NCBI GenBank assembly: GCA_039621445.1
Contig: CP154957.1
Span: 32,568,399 to 32,632,398 of the forward strand
DNA length: 64,000 nt
From: Euglena gracilis
Taxonomy: Eukaryota > Euglenida > Euglenophyceae > Euglenales
Reading direction: 5' to 3'
A program made the position numbers and the translations under genes. Under the pieces are notes generated by a model, which was not told the origin of the DNA, made no database searches, and saw only the letters and a list, made by a program, of their open reading frames with translations. Of this stretch, positions 33,895-43,438 are shown piece after piece (within the stretch, counting starts at the first letter, position 1; every line of letters starts with the position of its first letter).

Positions 33895-36800
33895 TCACTT
33901 CCGTTCTGCGTTTTGAACTGGCTGCCAGCGATTGCTGGAAGATGCTTCTGCCTTTGGCTGTCCCTGTGGCTGGTTGGCTGGCTCCTGTGAATTGGTTTGC
34001 TGAGGCTGTGGTCCAGTTTTCGTTGCTGCTGGCTGTGGCTGTGGCTGCCCTTTGCCTTTTCCTTTCCCGCTCCCCTTCCCAGAATCGTATCCTTTCCCAG
34101 AGTTGTATCCCTTTCCTGAATCGTAGCCTTTGCCGTAATTCTGATTCCAGTTCTGGTTCTGGTTCCAGTTTTGGGTTGAACCCCAGTTTTGACCTTTCCC
34201 CTTTCCTTTGCCTTTGCCCCAGTCGTTCTGTCCCCAGTCTGACCAGTTGGTGTACCGTCCCTGGCCAGGCTGTTCTGAAACTGCCATGGGCACCTGCTGG
34301 CGTGGAGAAGGGGGTCTGGGTTTTTCAGGTGTTGGGGTTCGAGGTCCAGGGGAGTTGGGTCGGGATCTGGAAGGTGGTGTCCGACTTCTGGATTTTGTTT
34401 TCTCCTCCTCCTTGACTTCCCTGACGTAACCCCTGCGGTCCATCGACCGTGATCTGTTTTCACGAGGTTGGTTCTGCCAGCCGTTGTACCCCCTACCCAG
34501 GGAGTCTGACTGTTGTTGGCACCTGAGTTCGGTTTCCACCCGTTGGAACAGTTCGTCCAATGTGAGTTTGGCTTGCACCTGTGTGAACTGTGGTTTGTGT
34601 CCAGTCAGCAACGTGGAACCGTTTTTCATCAGGAGCAGTTCAGCAGCTCTGCTGCTGTGCAGTTGGATCCTGAAGTTTTGTCCGTCTCGTGCCACCTGAA
34701 AATTCTCACCTGTACCCACTGTTGCTGCCACCAGGTCACGAACGTCTTCCGTTGTTGCATCTGGGACGTTTGTAATGTTCGTGACCCCTTTCAGTTTCAG
34801 TGTCGGTCTGTCCTGATTTCTGCGGTCCTGTTCCCTGATGCAGCTTCTGCGTTGCGTTTCAGGCATTTTTTCAGCCACCAGGTTGTAAGCGTCTTCCTCT
34901 GATGGATTTTCCAGTCTGCTGTAGAGGAGTTTGAAATGGGCCTCAAACTCCCTCCACGCTTCCAGTGTCAGTTTTCCTTCCGTTTTTGGTCTCAGGTTTT
35001 TCAGTTCGTCTTTGATGGCTGATTGTGTGTCTCCACCGTATTTCTGGCACATCCAGTTCCAAAATTCCTGGTATTTTATTTTCTCACCGCGTTCCTGTCT
35101 GCGTTGTAGTTCCAGTTTGCTGGCACTGTCCAGGCTGCCCTCCAGCAGTGACAGTTTCAGGTCATCGGTCAGGGACCCCTGACCGGCTGACACACGTTGC
35201 AGGTACATCGGAAATTTCACGGCAAAATCTGCGAAATTCCCCTGCAGTGTTGGTCTTACCAGGTCTTTGGTCATTGCCGCGCCCACTGGACCCAGCAGCA
35301 GCCCGAAGGATGCTGCCGGGGCCGTTGCCACGGGTGCCACCACTGTTTCCTCTCCTATGTGGTGGATGGCAGTTTGGGTAGACCCCATCTGGGGTCCCAC
35401 CCAGGTTGTTGTGGCTGTGTTCTGAGTTTCGGTTTCGTCTGCCCACATGAACAAGCCCCGAGTCCGGGACTGTGGGTTTTGTTGTGTCGTCACTGGCTGT
35501 TGAGTCGGCTGGGTTGGCTGTGGTGCTGGGCTTGTCGGGTTTGTCGCAAGTGCTGGGCTGGTCGGGACTGCAGTCGGCCGTTGTTCTGTCTGTCGAGTCA
35601 GTTGGGCGATTAATGGTGTCAAGACAGTTTTTAGTTCTTGCTGGATGAGCTGCCCCACCAGGGAAGCCGGGTTAACGGTCCCCAGTGCTGCAGCTCCTCC
35701 TTCCGTTTTTGGGTGTGGTGTTTCGTCCCCCCACTGCTGGCTGCTCTGGCTGAACATACCTGTCAGGGGTTGTGGGGTCCCCGTCCCCGTTTGACTGGCG
35801 TGGGGTTCTGGGGTCACCGTCCCTTGGTTTCCTGCGGGATGGCCCCTCAGGGCTGGCCGTGGGTGGGCCAGGGGTTGTGGGGTCCCCATCCCCGTTGGCC
35901 AGGCCTGGGGTTCTAGGGTCCCCGTCCCGTGTTGTCCTGTGGGCTGGCCCCTCGGGGCTGGTGGGGGCTGGTTCTGGGGTTGTGGGGTCCCCGATCCCCG
36001 TTGGCCCGCGGCCCTGTCTGCCCCCTGGGGGGGTTGTTCAGTCCGTTGGGCCGTTGTGGCTGCCCCTGGCCGTCCAGCCTGGGTCCTCGAGGGAGGCCCA
36101 CTGGCCAGGGGGCTGGCCCCTGACTCTGGCCCGAAGGCCCCTGTGCAGGCTGGGCGAGAGGAAATGCAAAGATTTTCAAAAAGTTTGGGTATTTCAGCCA
36201 GGCTAGGGCTGGGGGTTGTGATTTGCTGGGTGTTTGGCCTTTCCAGTTTTTCAGTCAGGTTTTCAGTCGTTTTTGTCACAGAACTGATTTTTCTGTCCAG
36301 GGTCACCAGCTGTTCTGTCCACCGTTTCTGCTGTGTTTGCAGTTCCGTGGTCAGAGAATGTAAATGCTGCCAGATGCCGTTGTCATGTGTTTCCCGTTCT
36401 GCAGTTTTTGCTGTGAGACCAGCCAGTTTTGCTTCCAGTTGACCGACCCTGGTTGTCATTGAGCCAATGGCAGATGTCATTTCCAGCCATTTGGCATGTT
36501 CCGATGTGTCATGTGTTCCTGTTTTAATGGTCCCTTTTTGTAGTTCACCCAGCAGTTTTTGAGTCGTTTGGGCTGTTTCGTCCACCCTGTGACCCAGGTT
36601 GCCGACCTCCAGGTTAAGGCGTTCAGTGCGCTGTTTGTGTTTTTCTTCGTTGGAGGTCAGAGTTTCCACCTGTCGTTTCAGTCTGCCGATTTCCTCGTTC
36701 AGCTGTGTAATCTGCTGCTGCTGATCTGGGATTTTCTGCAGTTCGACCAGTTTTTTGTGCAGGTAATCACAGTTTTGAATGGTTGTTGTCGTTTTTGTTT

Positions 36801-38349
36801 CCTGCTGCTGAACCCGTCCTGCCAGATTTCCCATTTCGCTGCCCATGTCCTTCTGAATTTTTTCCACCACACTGCTGATTTCGCCTCTGAGGTTTTCAAC
36901 CTTTCTGGACACTGTTGCCACAGTTTCGTCCACTTTGCTGTTCACCGTTTGGACTCCGCCTGTGATTCCTGCGACCCGTTCTTCTGCCACAGCCAATCTC
37001 TGTTGCAGTTCTGCAGTTGTTTTTTCGTTTTCTCGCTGTCGGTGTAGTAAACCAACCAGATGTTCACCCTGGTTCTGTGCGTTTCCACCTGCCATCTGCA
37101 GAAAACTGTGAAATTCCCTGAGTTTTTCACCCAGTGAGCCAGACATTTCCCTGATTTCTGTGATCTGCTGTGACATTCCGTTAAAATGTTCCTGGTACAG
37201 TCTGTTCTGGTTCACTGTCACCAGTTCCATGTTTGCCTGTGTTGTTGCCAGGACTGTTGTCAGTTCTTCGTGTCTGCCGTTTATTTCTGTCATGAGTGCT
37301 TCACCCTGTCTGTTCACTGTGGCGTGCAGTTCGCTGACCCACTCCGTCGTTGTTTGTTGCAGCTGCTGCAGAGTTTCCGCCGTTTGCTGATTCGTCTGCT
37401 CAGTTTTGTGTCTGAACTGTTGAAATTCCTGGGTCAGCTGTCCAGTTTCGTACGCAAAGTTCGACCACCAGTCCCAGTCAGTGTTCTGGTTCTGTGGTTC
37501 CGGCTGTGGAATCTCGTACGAGCTGTACGAAGGTTCCTGGTACGAAGTTTCAGTTTCACCCTGGAGGCGGTCTGGTTGTTCCGGGCTCTGTCGTACCGCC
37601 ACCAGTGCAAAACTCTGGGTTCCTGGTTGCTGTGCTGTTGCCGTTTGCCAGTTTTGGTCGTTCTGAGTGTCCGTTTCTGGCTGTTGGTACCAGTTTTGTG
37701 GTGCAAACACCTGTTCGTCGAAGTACGGTTCGTTGTTTTCGTCCAGTTCTGTGTAATCTGGTGCTGGACCGGTCTGTTCGGTGTCGTCCTGGTCCATGTG
37801 CACCATGGCAATGACACGTGGGCTGTCATTGCATGTCCGTGGCACTGTAATGTCTGTGCCGTTTTGTTCAGTTTCAGTCCACCTGTTGCTGTCCAGTGAT
37901 TGGTACATGGTGGCAAAGCCATCTGCCGGCTCCACCACCCTAGCGATGGCGATTAAGGCAGCTGGCCTTTCCAGTGTTTGGTTCAGGGCTGGGAAACCAT
38001 CCGCCTGCTCCACCACCCTAGCGATGGCGGTTAAGGCAGCTGGCACATCCAGTGTTTGGTTCAGGGCTGGGCAGCCATCCGCCAGCTCCACCATCCTAGC
38101 GATGGCAGTTGAGGCAGCAGGCATGTCAGCGTCAGTTTTTGCAGTTTCTTGTCGTTTTTCAGTTTCTTGTTCGTAGCCGCATGTTGGAGGGGAATCAAAA
38201 TTGGGCAGTCTACCTCTGCTACCATGTTGTAACCGTGGTACCCGCCCTGGAGTTTCCAGTTCCTCGGGGCCGGCACCCCGTTGCGTAGGATCTTTAACCC
38301 TGCCCAATGTGTTTTCAATTCCCCTCGCGGCCTGTTTCAAAAATTGCAT
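33895..38349 (-). CDS. gag: Element B gag polyprotein
   Basis: One frame of 1484 codons. Its first ATG (38349) lies inside the 5' LTR, 125 bp from the LTR end, and the frame runs straight through the primer binding site; Ty1 TYA also starts inside its LTR. Features in order: three 26-residue repeats (PAALTAIARVVEQADGFPAL type, 37900-38130); a long Gln/Thr/Glu coiled-coil region (about residues 270-720); a Pro/Gly/Thr-rich stretch with repeats; a capsid-like domain (about 1050-1330, PTLQGNFADFAVKFPMYLQR); and a tail with KGYDSGKGYNSGKGYDSGKG and GKGKGKG repeats. There is no CCHC zinc knuckle; the basic Gly/Lys tail probably binds RNA instead. Ends in TGA 33895-33897, after which pol continues in the same frame. 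Confidence 0.85.
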   Translation of the reverse strand: MQFLKQAARGIENTLGRVKDPTQRGAGPEELETPGRVPRLQHGSRGRLPNFDSPPTCGYEQETEKRQETAKTDADMPAASTAIARMVELADGCPALNQTLDVPAALTAIARVVEQADGFPALNQTLERPAALIAIARVVEPADGFATMYQSLDSNRWTETEQNGTDITVPRTCNDSPRVIAMVHMDQDDTEQTGPAPDYTELDENNEPYFDEQVFAPQNWYQQPETDTQNDQNWQTATAQQPGTQSFALVAVRQSPEQPDRLQGETETSYQEPSYSSYEIPQPEPQNQNTDWDWWSNFAYETGQLTQEFQQFRHKTEQTNQQTAETLQQLQQTTTEWVSELHATVNRQGEALMTEINGRHEELTTVLATTQANMELVTVNQNRLYQEHFNGMSQQITEIREMSGSLGEKLREFHSFLQMAGGNAQNQGEHLVGLLHRQRENEKTTAELQQRLAVAEERVAGITGGVQTVNSKVDETVATVSRKVENLRGEISSVVEKIQKDMGSEMGNLAGRVQQQETKTTTTIQNCDYLHKKLVELQKIPDQQQQITQLNEEIGRLKRQVETLTSNEEKHKQRTERLNLEVGNLGHRVDETAQTTQKLLGELQKGTIKTGTHDTSEHAKWLEMTSAIGSMTTRVGQLEAKLAGLTAKTAERETHDNGIWQHLHSLTTELQTQQKRWTEQLVTLDRKISSVTKTTENLTEKLERPNTQQITTPSPSLAEIPKLFENLCISSRPACTGAFGPESGASPLASGPPSRTQAGRPGAATTAQRTEQPPQGADRAAGQRGSGTPQPQNQPPPAPRGQPTGQHGTGTLEPQAWPTGMGTPQPLAHPRPALRGHPAGNQGTVTPEPHASQTGTGTPQPLTGMFSQSSQQWGDETPHPKTEGGAAALGTVNPASLVGQLIQQELKTVLTPLIAQLTRQTEQRPTAVPTSPALATNPTSPAPQPTQPTQQPVTTQQNPQSRTRGLFMWADETETQNTATTTWVGPQMGSTQTAIHHIGEETVVAPVATAPAASFGLLLGPVGAAMTKDLVRPTLQGNFADFAVKFPMYLQRVSAGQGSLTDDLKLSLLEGSLDSASKLELQRRQERGEKIKYQEFWNWMCQKYGGDTQSAIKDELKNLRPKTEGKLTLEAWREFEAHFKLLYSRLENPSEEDAYNLVAEKMPETQRRSCIREQDRRNQDRPTLKLKGVTNITNVPDATTEDVRDLVAATVGTGENFQVARDGQNFRIQLHSSRAAELLLMKNGSTLLTGHKPQFTQVQAKLTLDELFQRVETELRCQQQSDSLGRGYNGWQNQPRENRSRSMDRRGYVREVKEEEKTKSRSRTPPSRSRPNSPGPRTPTPEKPRPPSPRQQVPMAVSEQPGQGRYTNWSDWGQNDWGKGKGKGKGQNWGSTQNWNQNQNWNQNYGKGYDSGKGYNSGKGYDSGKGSGKGKGKGQPQPQPAATKTGPQPQQTNSQEPANQPQGQPKAEASSSNRWQPVQNAERK
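38213..38224 (-). promoter_or_regulatory. Primer binding site of element B (initiator tRNA-Met type)
   Basis: On the minus strand TGGTAGCAGAGG directly follows the 5' LTR. It is complementary over 12 nt to the 3' end of animal-type initiator tRNA-Met (CCUCUGCUACCA). Confidence 0.8.
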
Positions 38350-38698
38350 TTTCTTTTGTTTTGGTGGGTCTTTTTGGTGAAAACAGGTGGGTTGGGTGGC
38401 TCACACCTTTTCTTTGATAAAAATTCACAAGACCAATGGCACAATACAAGCAATTCAGCAATTCCAAATCCAGCACCAATGTAATGAACCACGAAATGTC
38501 CAGGTAAGAATGATAATTGCCACCAAGGTAATTCAATTCTTGAACTTGACAGACAAAAACAAGACAGAGCCCTGTGTAGACAGATTGGGTCAGCTGCTAA
38601 TAATTCCTAATAAGATTTTCCTAATCCTAACTGCAGAGTCATCAGGTTGGGTTGGATTAGGTTATGTTGTTTTGGGCACTCAGCACCCCTGACTCACA
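38225..38698 (-). repeat. 5' LTR of element B
   Basis: 474 bp, apparently identical to 25702-26175. Followed on the plus strand by ATGT, the second copy of the target-site duplication. It should contain the element promoter; no TATA box is certain. Confidence 0.95.
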
Positions 38699-38702
38699 AT
38701 GT

Positions 38703-41700
38703 GTGCTCGAGATACTCTTGCCCATCATTCCGAAACATCACTCACAACCCCCACAAGTACAACATTTCACCAATATTTGGGGTTACGAGTCCGGAATTCA
38801 CGGGTCTGACGTAATTTTGGGATACCCATTTTTACGCCAGTACCGATTGGTTGTGGATTGCCACTCCCACGGTTTGCGCACAGCACCCACCACTTCATTG
38901 ACACCCAAACCACCATCACCGTTGTCATCCACTATGATGACCACCGCTTTGCCCACACCGTTACCCACAATGGCAACACCGTTACCCACCACAACAACAA
39001 CCGTTTTCCACACCCGGGGTACGGAGAAAGCCTCCCCCCTGCCCAATGACACACCAACATGCGTTCCACATGAGGCAGGGCAAGCGAGTAGCGGTACCCC
39101 CGCCGTTCCACTGGGTTACAAGACGAAAGCCCAAAGGCCTGCAGTACGTACGGTGTCGAGTAGTCGCCCAGCTACACCACCACTCCGTTTCCCACCAGTT
39201 GTGCCGAATCCAGGCACACCTGTACAAGACTCCCCGGCTAATGCCATCGACACCCACTTACACGCATACCCGTCATACCATCACACTTCCTTCCAATGTG
39301 TGCACTGCAGGAGAATTTCCACCCAATCGGATTTCGATTGTGGATGTTTAGTTCAAAATCCGACACTAATCACAATTCCGAATACGGAATCCACACCCCA
39401 GGATACACTTGGTTGTAGCCCGCAATGCGCGGAGATACACCGCGTTCTCCAACAACGCGGATTAACCTCGTTGTTTGGAAACGCGAAAAGCGTTATGTCT
39501 AATCACCATCCAGAGTACACTTGGTATGAATTTGATGCGGAATGGGGAAACCCCCAACCTGTCCAAACCCCCTTGGGATTACCCCTTGAGGTAGTGGAAG
39601 ACAACCCGCATGTTTGTGGATCCATTCATTGTGTTTCTACCCTTCAACCCGAAAATCGGGTGCATGAATACGCGAAACGCATATGGAATGCTTTCAATTT
39701 TGGTCAATATCGCATTTTGGAACGATGGTTTTCCAAAATCGCGACATTGGCTGATTCTTTTGATTTGGCATTGGAAATCGATGCCTTCTCATCCAATGCA
39801 CATGCCCGTTTGCCACGTCATTGGTCACAACACTCCAACGCATTTGACAAATTTTGGGGTGATACGGTGTTATGGATGCATCCTCCCCCAAAACTTATCG
39901 AATGTGCGGTTGAGAAAATTCTGCGGGATGAAGCCCGTGGAGTTATTCTCATACCCATCATTCCGGAAGCGGAATGGTTCACCCAACTATCGTATGTATG
40001 TTTTCATTGGTGGGATTTACCCACTAATGTACCGATTTTTGAGGATTTTTGTGGTAAAATATTACCACCCTTGCAAGAAATCATTTTTCGCGTATGTTTC
40101 TTCGATGCATTCGGAATGTCCGAATTTGCGGTGCCGAGGAAGCTCGGTAGCCCCAGGGATACCCTGGTGGTTTCCGCAGTCATTGAGAGTGCAGGTCAAC
40201 ATCCTAAGTCAGCTGAATTCTGTTCGCGGATCACCCGCGAATTCCACGGTGTGCTGGAAAATCCAGTATACGCGTGCGACATCGACCCTGCGATACGCGG
40301 TCCGTTCGGTGTTTGTAAGATCGAGCTTAAGGATGGAGCCAAGCCAATGCACCGAAAATTTTTTCGTTGTTCGGGAGAACGCGAACAAGCTCTCAATGAA
40401 ATGATTGAGAAGCTTATTCAGCGCAAGTGGATAGTACCCTCGAAAAGCGAGTGGACATCCCAGGCATTTGTTGTTCCTAAACCCCCAGACCCCTCAGGTC
40501 AGAAGAAATGGAGGCTGGTGCTGGATTACCGGTACCTGAACTCCCAAACAAGGGATGATCCCTTCCCGCTCCCCCTGATCGAGGATTTGATCACCAAACA
40601 ATCGGAAAACCGGTTGTGGTCAATTTTCGATCTGGAGGACGGTTTTCACCAAATGCACTTACACCCTGACTCCCAACCATACACGGCATTCGTGACATCC
40701 AAGGGTGTGTACCAATGGACGGTACTCCCCATGGGTGTTAAGAATGGCCCAGCCATGTTTCAACGCATGATACAATGGGTTCTACGCGATTTACCGTTTG
40801 CCATTGTGTACATTGATGATGTGCTGGTGGGAACACCACCACCATCCGCAAAATCGAGTGAGGATATCCTCGTCACACATTTCCACCATGTTTGCGCGGT
40901 GTTAACCGCTTTTCAAAAACATGTGCTTTTCGCGAAAGGCGCGAAAATGCATTTGTTTCGGATACTTATAAAATTTTGTGGTCACATCCTCAGCAATGGA
41001 CAGCGGAAAGCCGCTCCGAGTAAACTCGAAGCCATTAAGAAATGGACCCCTGAGGTAATCAAAACGATTACCCACCTCAAAGGATTTTTGGGATTAGCCC
41101 AATATTACGCGATTTATATGAAGGACTTCGCGAAAATCGCGGTGCCCCTCACCAAACAGCTCAAAAACCGGGCTGTTGACAACACCAAAGTCATTTGGGA
41201 TGCCCAAATGCGCGAGGCCCTTGAGAAAATCAAGGTTTTGCTTTTGGAGAATGTTGTCCTCGAAATCGCGGACCCATACAAACCATACGTGTTGGAAGTC
41301 GACAGCAGCGATTACGCTGTTGGCGGAGTTCTTAGCCAGCGTAATGCGGCGAATGAGCTCCGACCTGTGGCTTTCTTCAGCAGAAAGTTACAGGGCGACG
41401 ATGGAAAAGGTCAAGTCAAATGGAGTATACGCGAGAAGGAAACCTACGCAATCGTGCTTATACTCCAGAAATTCCGAAGCTGGGTAGCCAGCAGTCTCGT
41501 CCAGATCCTCGTCAAGACCGACCATGAGAGTCTCCAACACTGGTACACCGAGGATTTGAACAAGGCCATGTCATCGGTCGGAAGGCGATGCAGATGGCAT
41601 GAGTTCTTGAGTCAATTCAACCTTGTGGTTATCTATACCCCTGGTCACACACAAAAAGTAGCGGATCCGCTCAGTCGGGCCCCTTGGTATTACCCTGGGA

Positions 41701-43367
41701 ACCCGGATGAGGGAGACGCGACTTTTCATGGAAGTCAGGAAGCTGACGACTACGCACGTCGAAACGACGCTGCGGATAATCTTTTGGATTCTTTTCCCGT
41801 TTCACAACTATTCCTGGTCGCACCAGTGCGAGGAAGGCGCCGACGTGGAAGCACGTCCGGGCCCCGGCGTATTACGCGCACGGAGTCCCCTTCTCCACTG
41901 TTCTTTCGCGAATGGGATTATAGTCGTGATCCGGTGTATGACACCATTGTCACCAGACTTCGTAATGGCGAAGTGCTGGATAATTACACTCTTTCACCTT
42001 TACGGTTGGTTTTTCGCAATGAATCGGGTTACAAATATTGTATCCCCCAGGACCTGGTTGATGATGTGATTTTGTGTTATCACAACCATGGTCACCCTGG
42101 GGCCCCCAAACTTCTTTTGTTGGTGGGCCGCAGGTACTGTACAACCCTGAGCGAAAAAGAGCTCTACTCACGCTGTTTGCGAATAGCGCAACGGTGTCAA
42201 GTTTGTCAAGCGGTAAAACCCCGCAGAGGTACCCCCCCTGGTACGATGGACTTTTTCCCCGTACCCCCTGACATTTTTACATCCCTCTGCATGGATTTTC
42301 TGGAATTGGAACCGTGCAAAGGAACAGACGACAAAATTTACGATTACGTTTTTGTTGTCGTCTGCAGGCTGAGTGGGTACATTGTAGCCATTCCATGCCA
42401 GAAGTCAGGGTTGACTGCCCAAAGTTTGGCAGCTATATTTTTGGAGAAATGCATTTGCTTAATGGGTTTACCGAATGAAATCGTGAGTGATCAAGACCAT
42501 TTGATTTCTTCAAGGTTTTTCACCACTTTGTGCGGTTTACTCGGAATCGAGCAACATTTTTCCATTATATACCGACCCAAAGGCAATGGTAGAGCCGAGG
42601 CAGCCGTGAAATCCGTCGTGAATATGCTTCGCCTTTCACTGGCTGACTCGCGCAGCAACTGGATATCAGTTCTACCATGGTCTTTGTTTTATATCAATAC
42701 CCTACCAGGGTTGGTTTTACCTCACTCCCCCTATAAATTAGTTTTCGGACGGGACCCTCCGGCCATAGGGGATGTCCCTTCGGAGAGACCCGCCCGAACG
42801 AGTGTCAGTTGCGAGACCTGGTTTGCGGAAGTAGAAAATCTACGCTCTGCAGTCCAGAAACGCGTGACTGAGATTCATGCAGCAAAACGGAAATCGTTTT
42901 TGCAGAATTTCAAGTCACCTGTTTACAGTCCCGGTGACCGCGTGTGGGTACGGAATAGCCGTACTCGCATGCAGTCTTCCAAGCTGGACCCCCTCTGGCT
43001 CGGCCCCTGTGAAATCCTAGAAAGACTAGGTACCAGCGGGCGTTATAAGGTTGCATTACCGAATGGTGTTGAGGACGTTCATATGGACGACTTCAAACCA
43101 TACCTGTCGCCTCCGGATGGGAAACCCATCCCGTGTTTGCACTTCAAACCCCGTTCCAGATTACCTGAGACGGACGACTTTGTAGTCGATAAAATTATCG
43201 ATCACAAAATCGACAGAGGTATGCACCTTTGGAAGGTCCGCTGGAAAGGGTATGGGCCCGAGGAGGACACTTGGGAGCCGGCAACCAGTTTTGTTGGGTA
43301 TGTCCAACAGGATTGGAAGCTGTGGAATAAGAAACATAACATTGATGTTTCCATGACAAGTTTTTGA
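38703..43367 (+). CDS. pol: Element A pol: protease C-terminus, DAM-like domain, RT, RNase H, integrase, chromodomain
   Basis: A single open frame of about 1555 codons after the insert. Protease end DVILGYPFL (about 38810). A Cys-rich linker (CVHCRR, CGC near 39295-39345). DAM-like domain 39765-39990 (EIDAFSSNAHARLPRHW, VLWMHPPPK, GVILIPI), in which the NPP catalytic motif has become HPP, so probably inactive. RT 40330-40990 (WRLVLDYRYLN, FDLEDGFHQM, YIDDVLVG at 40809-40832). RNase H 41275-41690 (LEVDSSDYAVGG, VIYTPGHTQKVADPLSR). Integrase zinc finger (HGHPG, CQVC), catalytic Asp 42294, Asp 42489 (SDQDH), Glu 42597 (NGRAEA). Chromodomain 43165-43320 (DDFVVDKIID, VRWKGYGPEEDTWEP). The order PR-DAM-RT differs from element B (DAM-C5-PR-RT). 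Confidence 0.92.
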   Translation: MLEILLPIIPKHHSQPPQVQHFTNIWGYESGIHGSDVILGYPFLRQYRLVVDCHSHGLRTAPTTSLTPKPPSPLSSTMMTTALPTPLPTMATPLPTTTTTVFHTRGTEKASPLPNDTPTCVPHEAGQASSGTPAVPLGYKTKAQRPAVRTVSSSRPATPPLRFPPVVPNPGTPVQDSPANAIDTHLHAYPSYHHTSFQCVHCRRISTQSDFDCGCLVQNPTLITIPNTESTPQDTLGCSPQCAEIHRVLQQRGLTSLFGNAKSVMSNHHPEYTWYEFDAEWGNPQPVQTPLGLPLEVVEDNPHVCGSIHCVSTLQPENRVHEYAKRIWNAFNFGQYRILERWFSKIATLADSFDLALEIDAFSSNAHARLPRHWSQHSNAFDKFWGDTVLWMHPPPKLIECAVEKILRDEARGVILIPIIPEAEWFTQLSYVCFHWWDLPTNVPIFEDFCGKILPPLQEIIFRVCFFDAFGMSEFAVPRKLGSPRDTLVVSAVIESAGQHPKSAEFCSRITREFHGVLENPVYACDIDPAIRGPFGVCKIELKDGAKPMHRKFFRCSGEREQALNEMIEKLIQRKWIVPSKSEWTSQAFVVPKPPDPSGQKKWRLVLDYRYLNSQTRDDPFPLPLIEDLITKQSENRLWSIFDLEDGFHQMHLHPDSQPYTAFVTSKGVYQWTVLPMGVKNGPAMFQRMIQWVLRDLPFAIVYIDDVLVGTPPPSAKSSEDILVTHFHHVCAVLTAFQKHVLFAKGAKMHLFRILIKFCGHILSNGQRKAAPSKLEAIKKWTPEVIKTITHLKGFLGLAQYYAIYMKDFAKIAVPLTKQLKNRAVDNTKVIWDAQMREALEKIKVLLLENVVLEIADPYKPYVLEVDSSDYAVGGVLSQRNAANELRPVAFFSRKLQGDDGKGQVKWSIREKETYAIVLILQKFRSWVASSLVQILVKTDHESLQHWYTEDLNKAMSSVGRRCRWHEFLSQFNLVVIYTPGHTQKVADPLSRAPWYYPGNPDEGDATFHGSQEADDYARRNDAADNLLDSFPVSQLFLVAPVRGRRRRGSTSGPRRITRTESPSPLFFREWDYSRDPVYDTIVTRLRNGEVLDNYTLSPLRLVFRNESGYKYCIPQDLVDDVILCYHNHGHPGAPKLLLLVGRRYCTTLSEKELYSRCLRIAQRCQVCQAVKPRRGTPPGTMDFFPVPPDIFTSLCMDFLELEPCKGTDDKIYDYVFVVVCRLSGYIVAIPCQKSGLTAQSLAAIFLEKCICLMGLPNEIVSDQDHLISSRFFTTLCGLLGIEQHFSIIYRPKGNGRAEAAVKSVVNMLRLSLADSRSNWISVLPWSLFYINTLPGLVLPHSPYKLVFGRDPPAIGDVPSERPARTSVSCETWFAEVENLRSAVQKRVTEIHAAKRKSFLQNFKSPVYSPGDRVWVRNSRTRMQSSKLDPLWLGPCEILERLGTSGRYKVALPNGVEDVHMDDFKPYLSPPDGKPIPCLHFKPRSRLPETDDFVVDKIIDHKIDRGMHLWKVRWKGYGPEEDTWEPATSFVGYVQQDWKLWNKKHNIDVSMTSF

Positions 43368-43438
43368 GAACGCATGGGAAACCCATGTTGTTTTCTCTTC
43401 TTTTTATCATTGATTCTTATCATTCTTTCTTTCCGCAG

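Larger units (their letters stand above)
25702..38698 (-). mobile_element. Element B: Ty3/gypsy chromovirus encoding two DNA methyltransferase-type domains
   Basis: 12,997 bp, minus strand. Flanked by 474-bp LTRs that appear identical, each TG...CA, with the target duplication ATGT (25698-25701 and 38699-38702). Reading 38698 to 25702: LTR, primer binding site, gag, TGA, DAM-like domain, C5-methyltransferase domain, protease, RT, RNase H, integrase, chromodomain, a 1.7-kb 3' region, polypurine tract, LTR. Identical LTRs mean very recent insertion. Even so, pol has several single-base frame breaks, so sequencing error should be considered. Retrotransposons with C5 methyltransferases are described in dinoflagellates and charophytes. 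The combination with a DAM-like domain is the unusual part. Confidence 0.93.

Noticed and set aside
33879-34463. Second basic Arg/Thr-rich frame overlapping the end of element B gag
   Set aside because: Shadow of the repetitive GK-rich gag tail in another frame.
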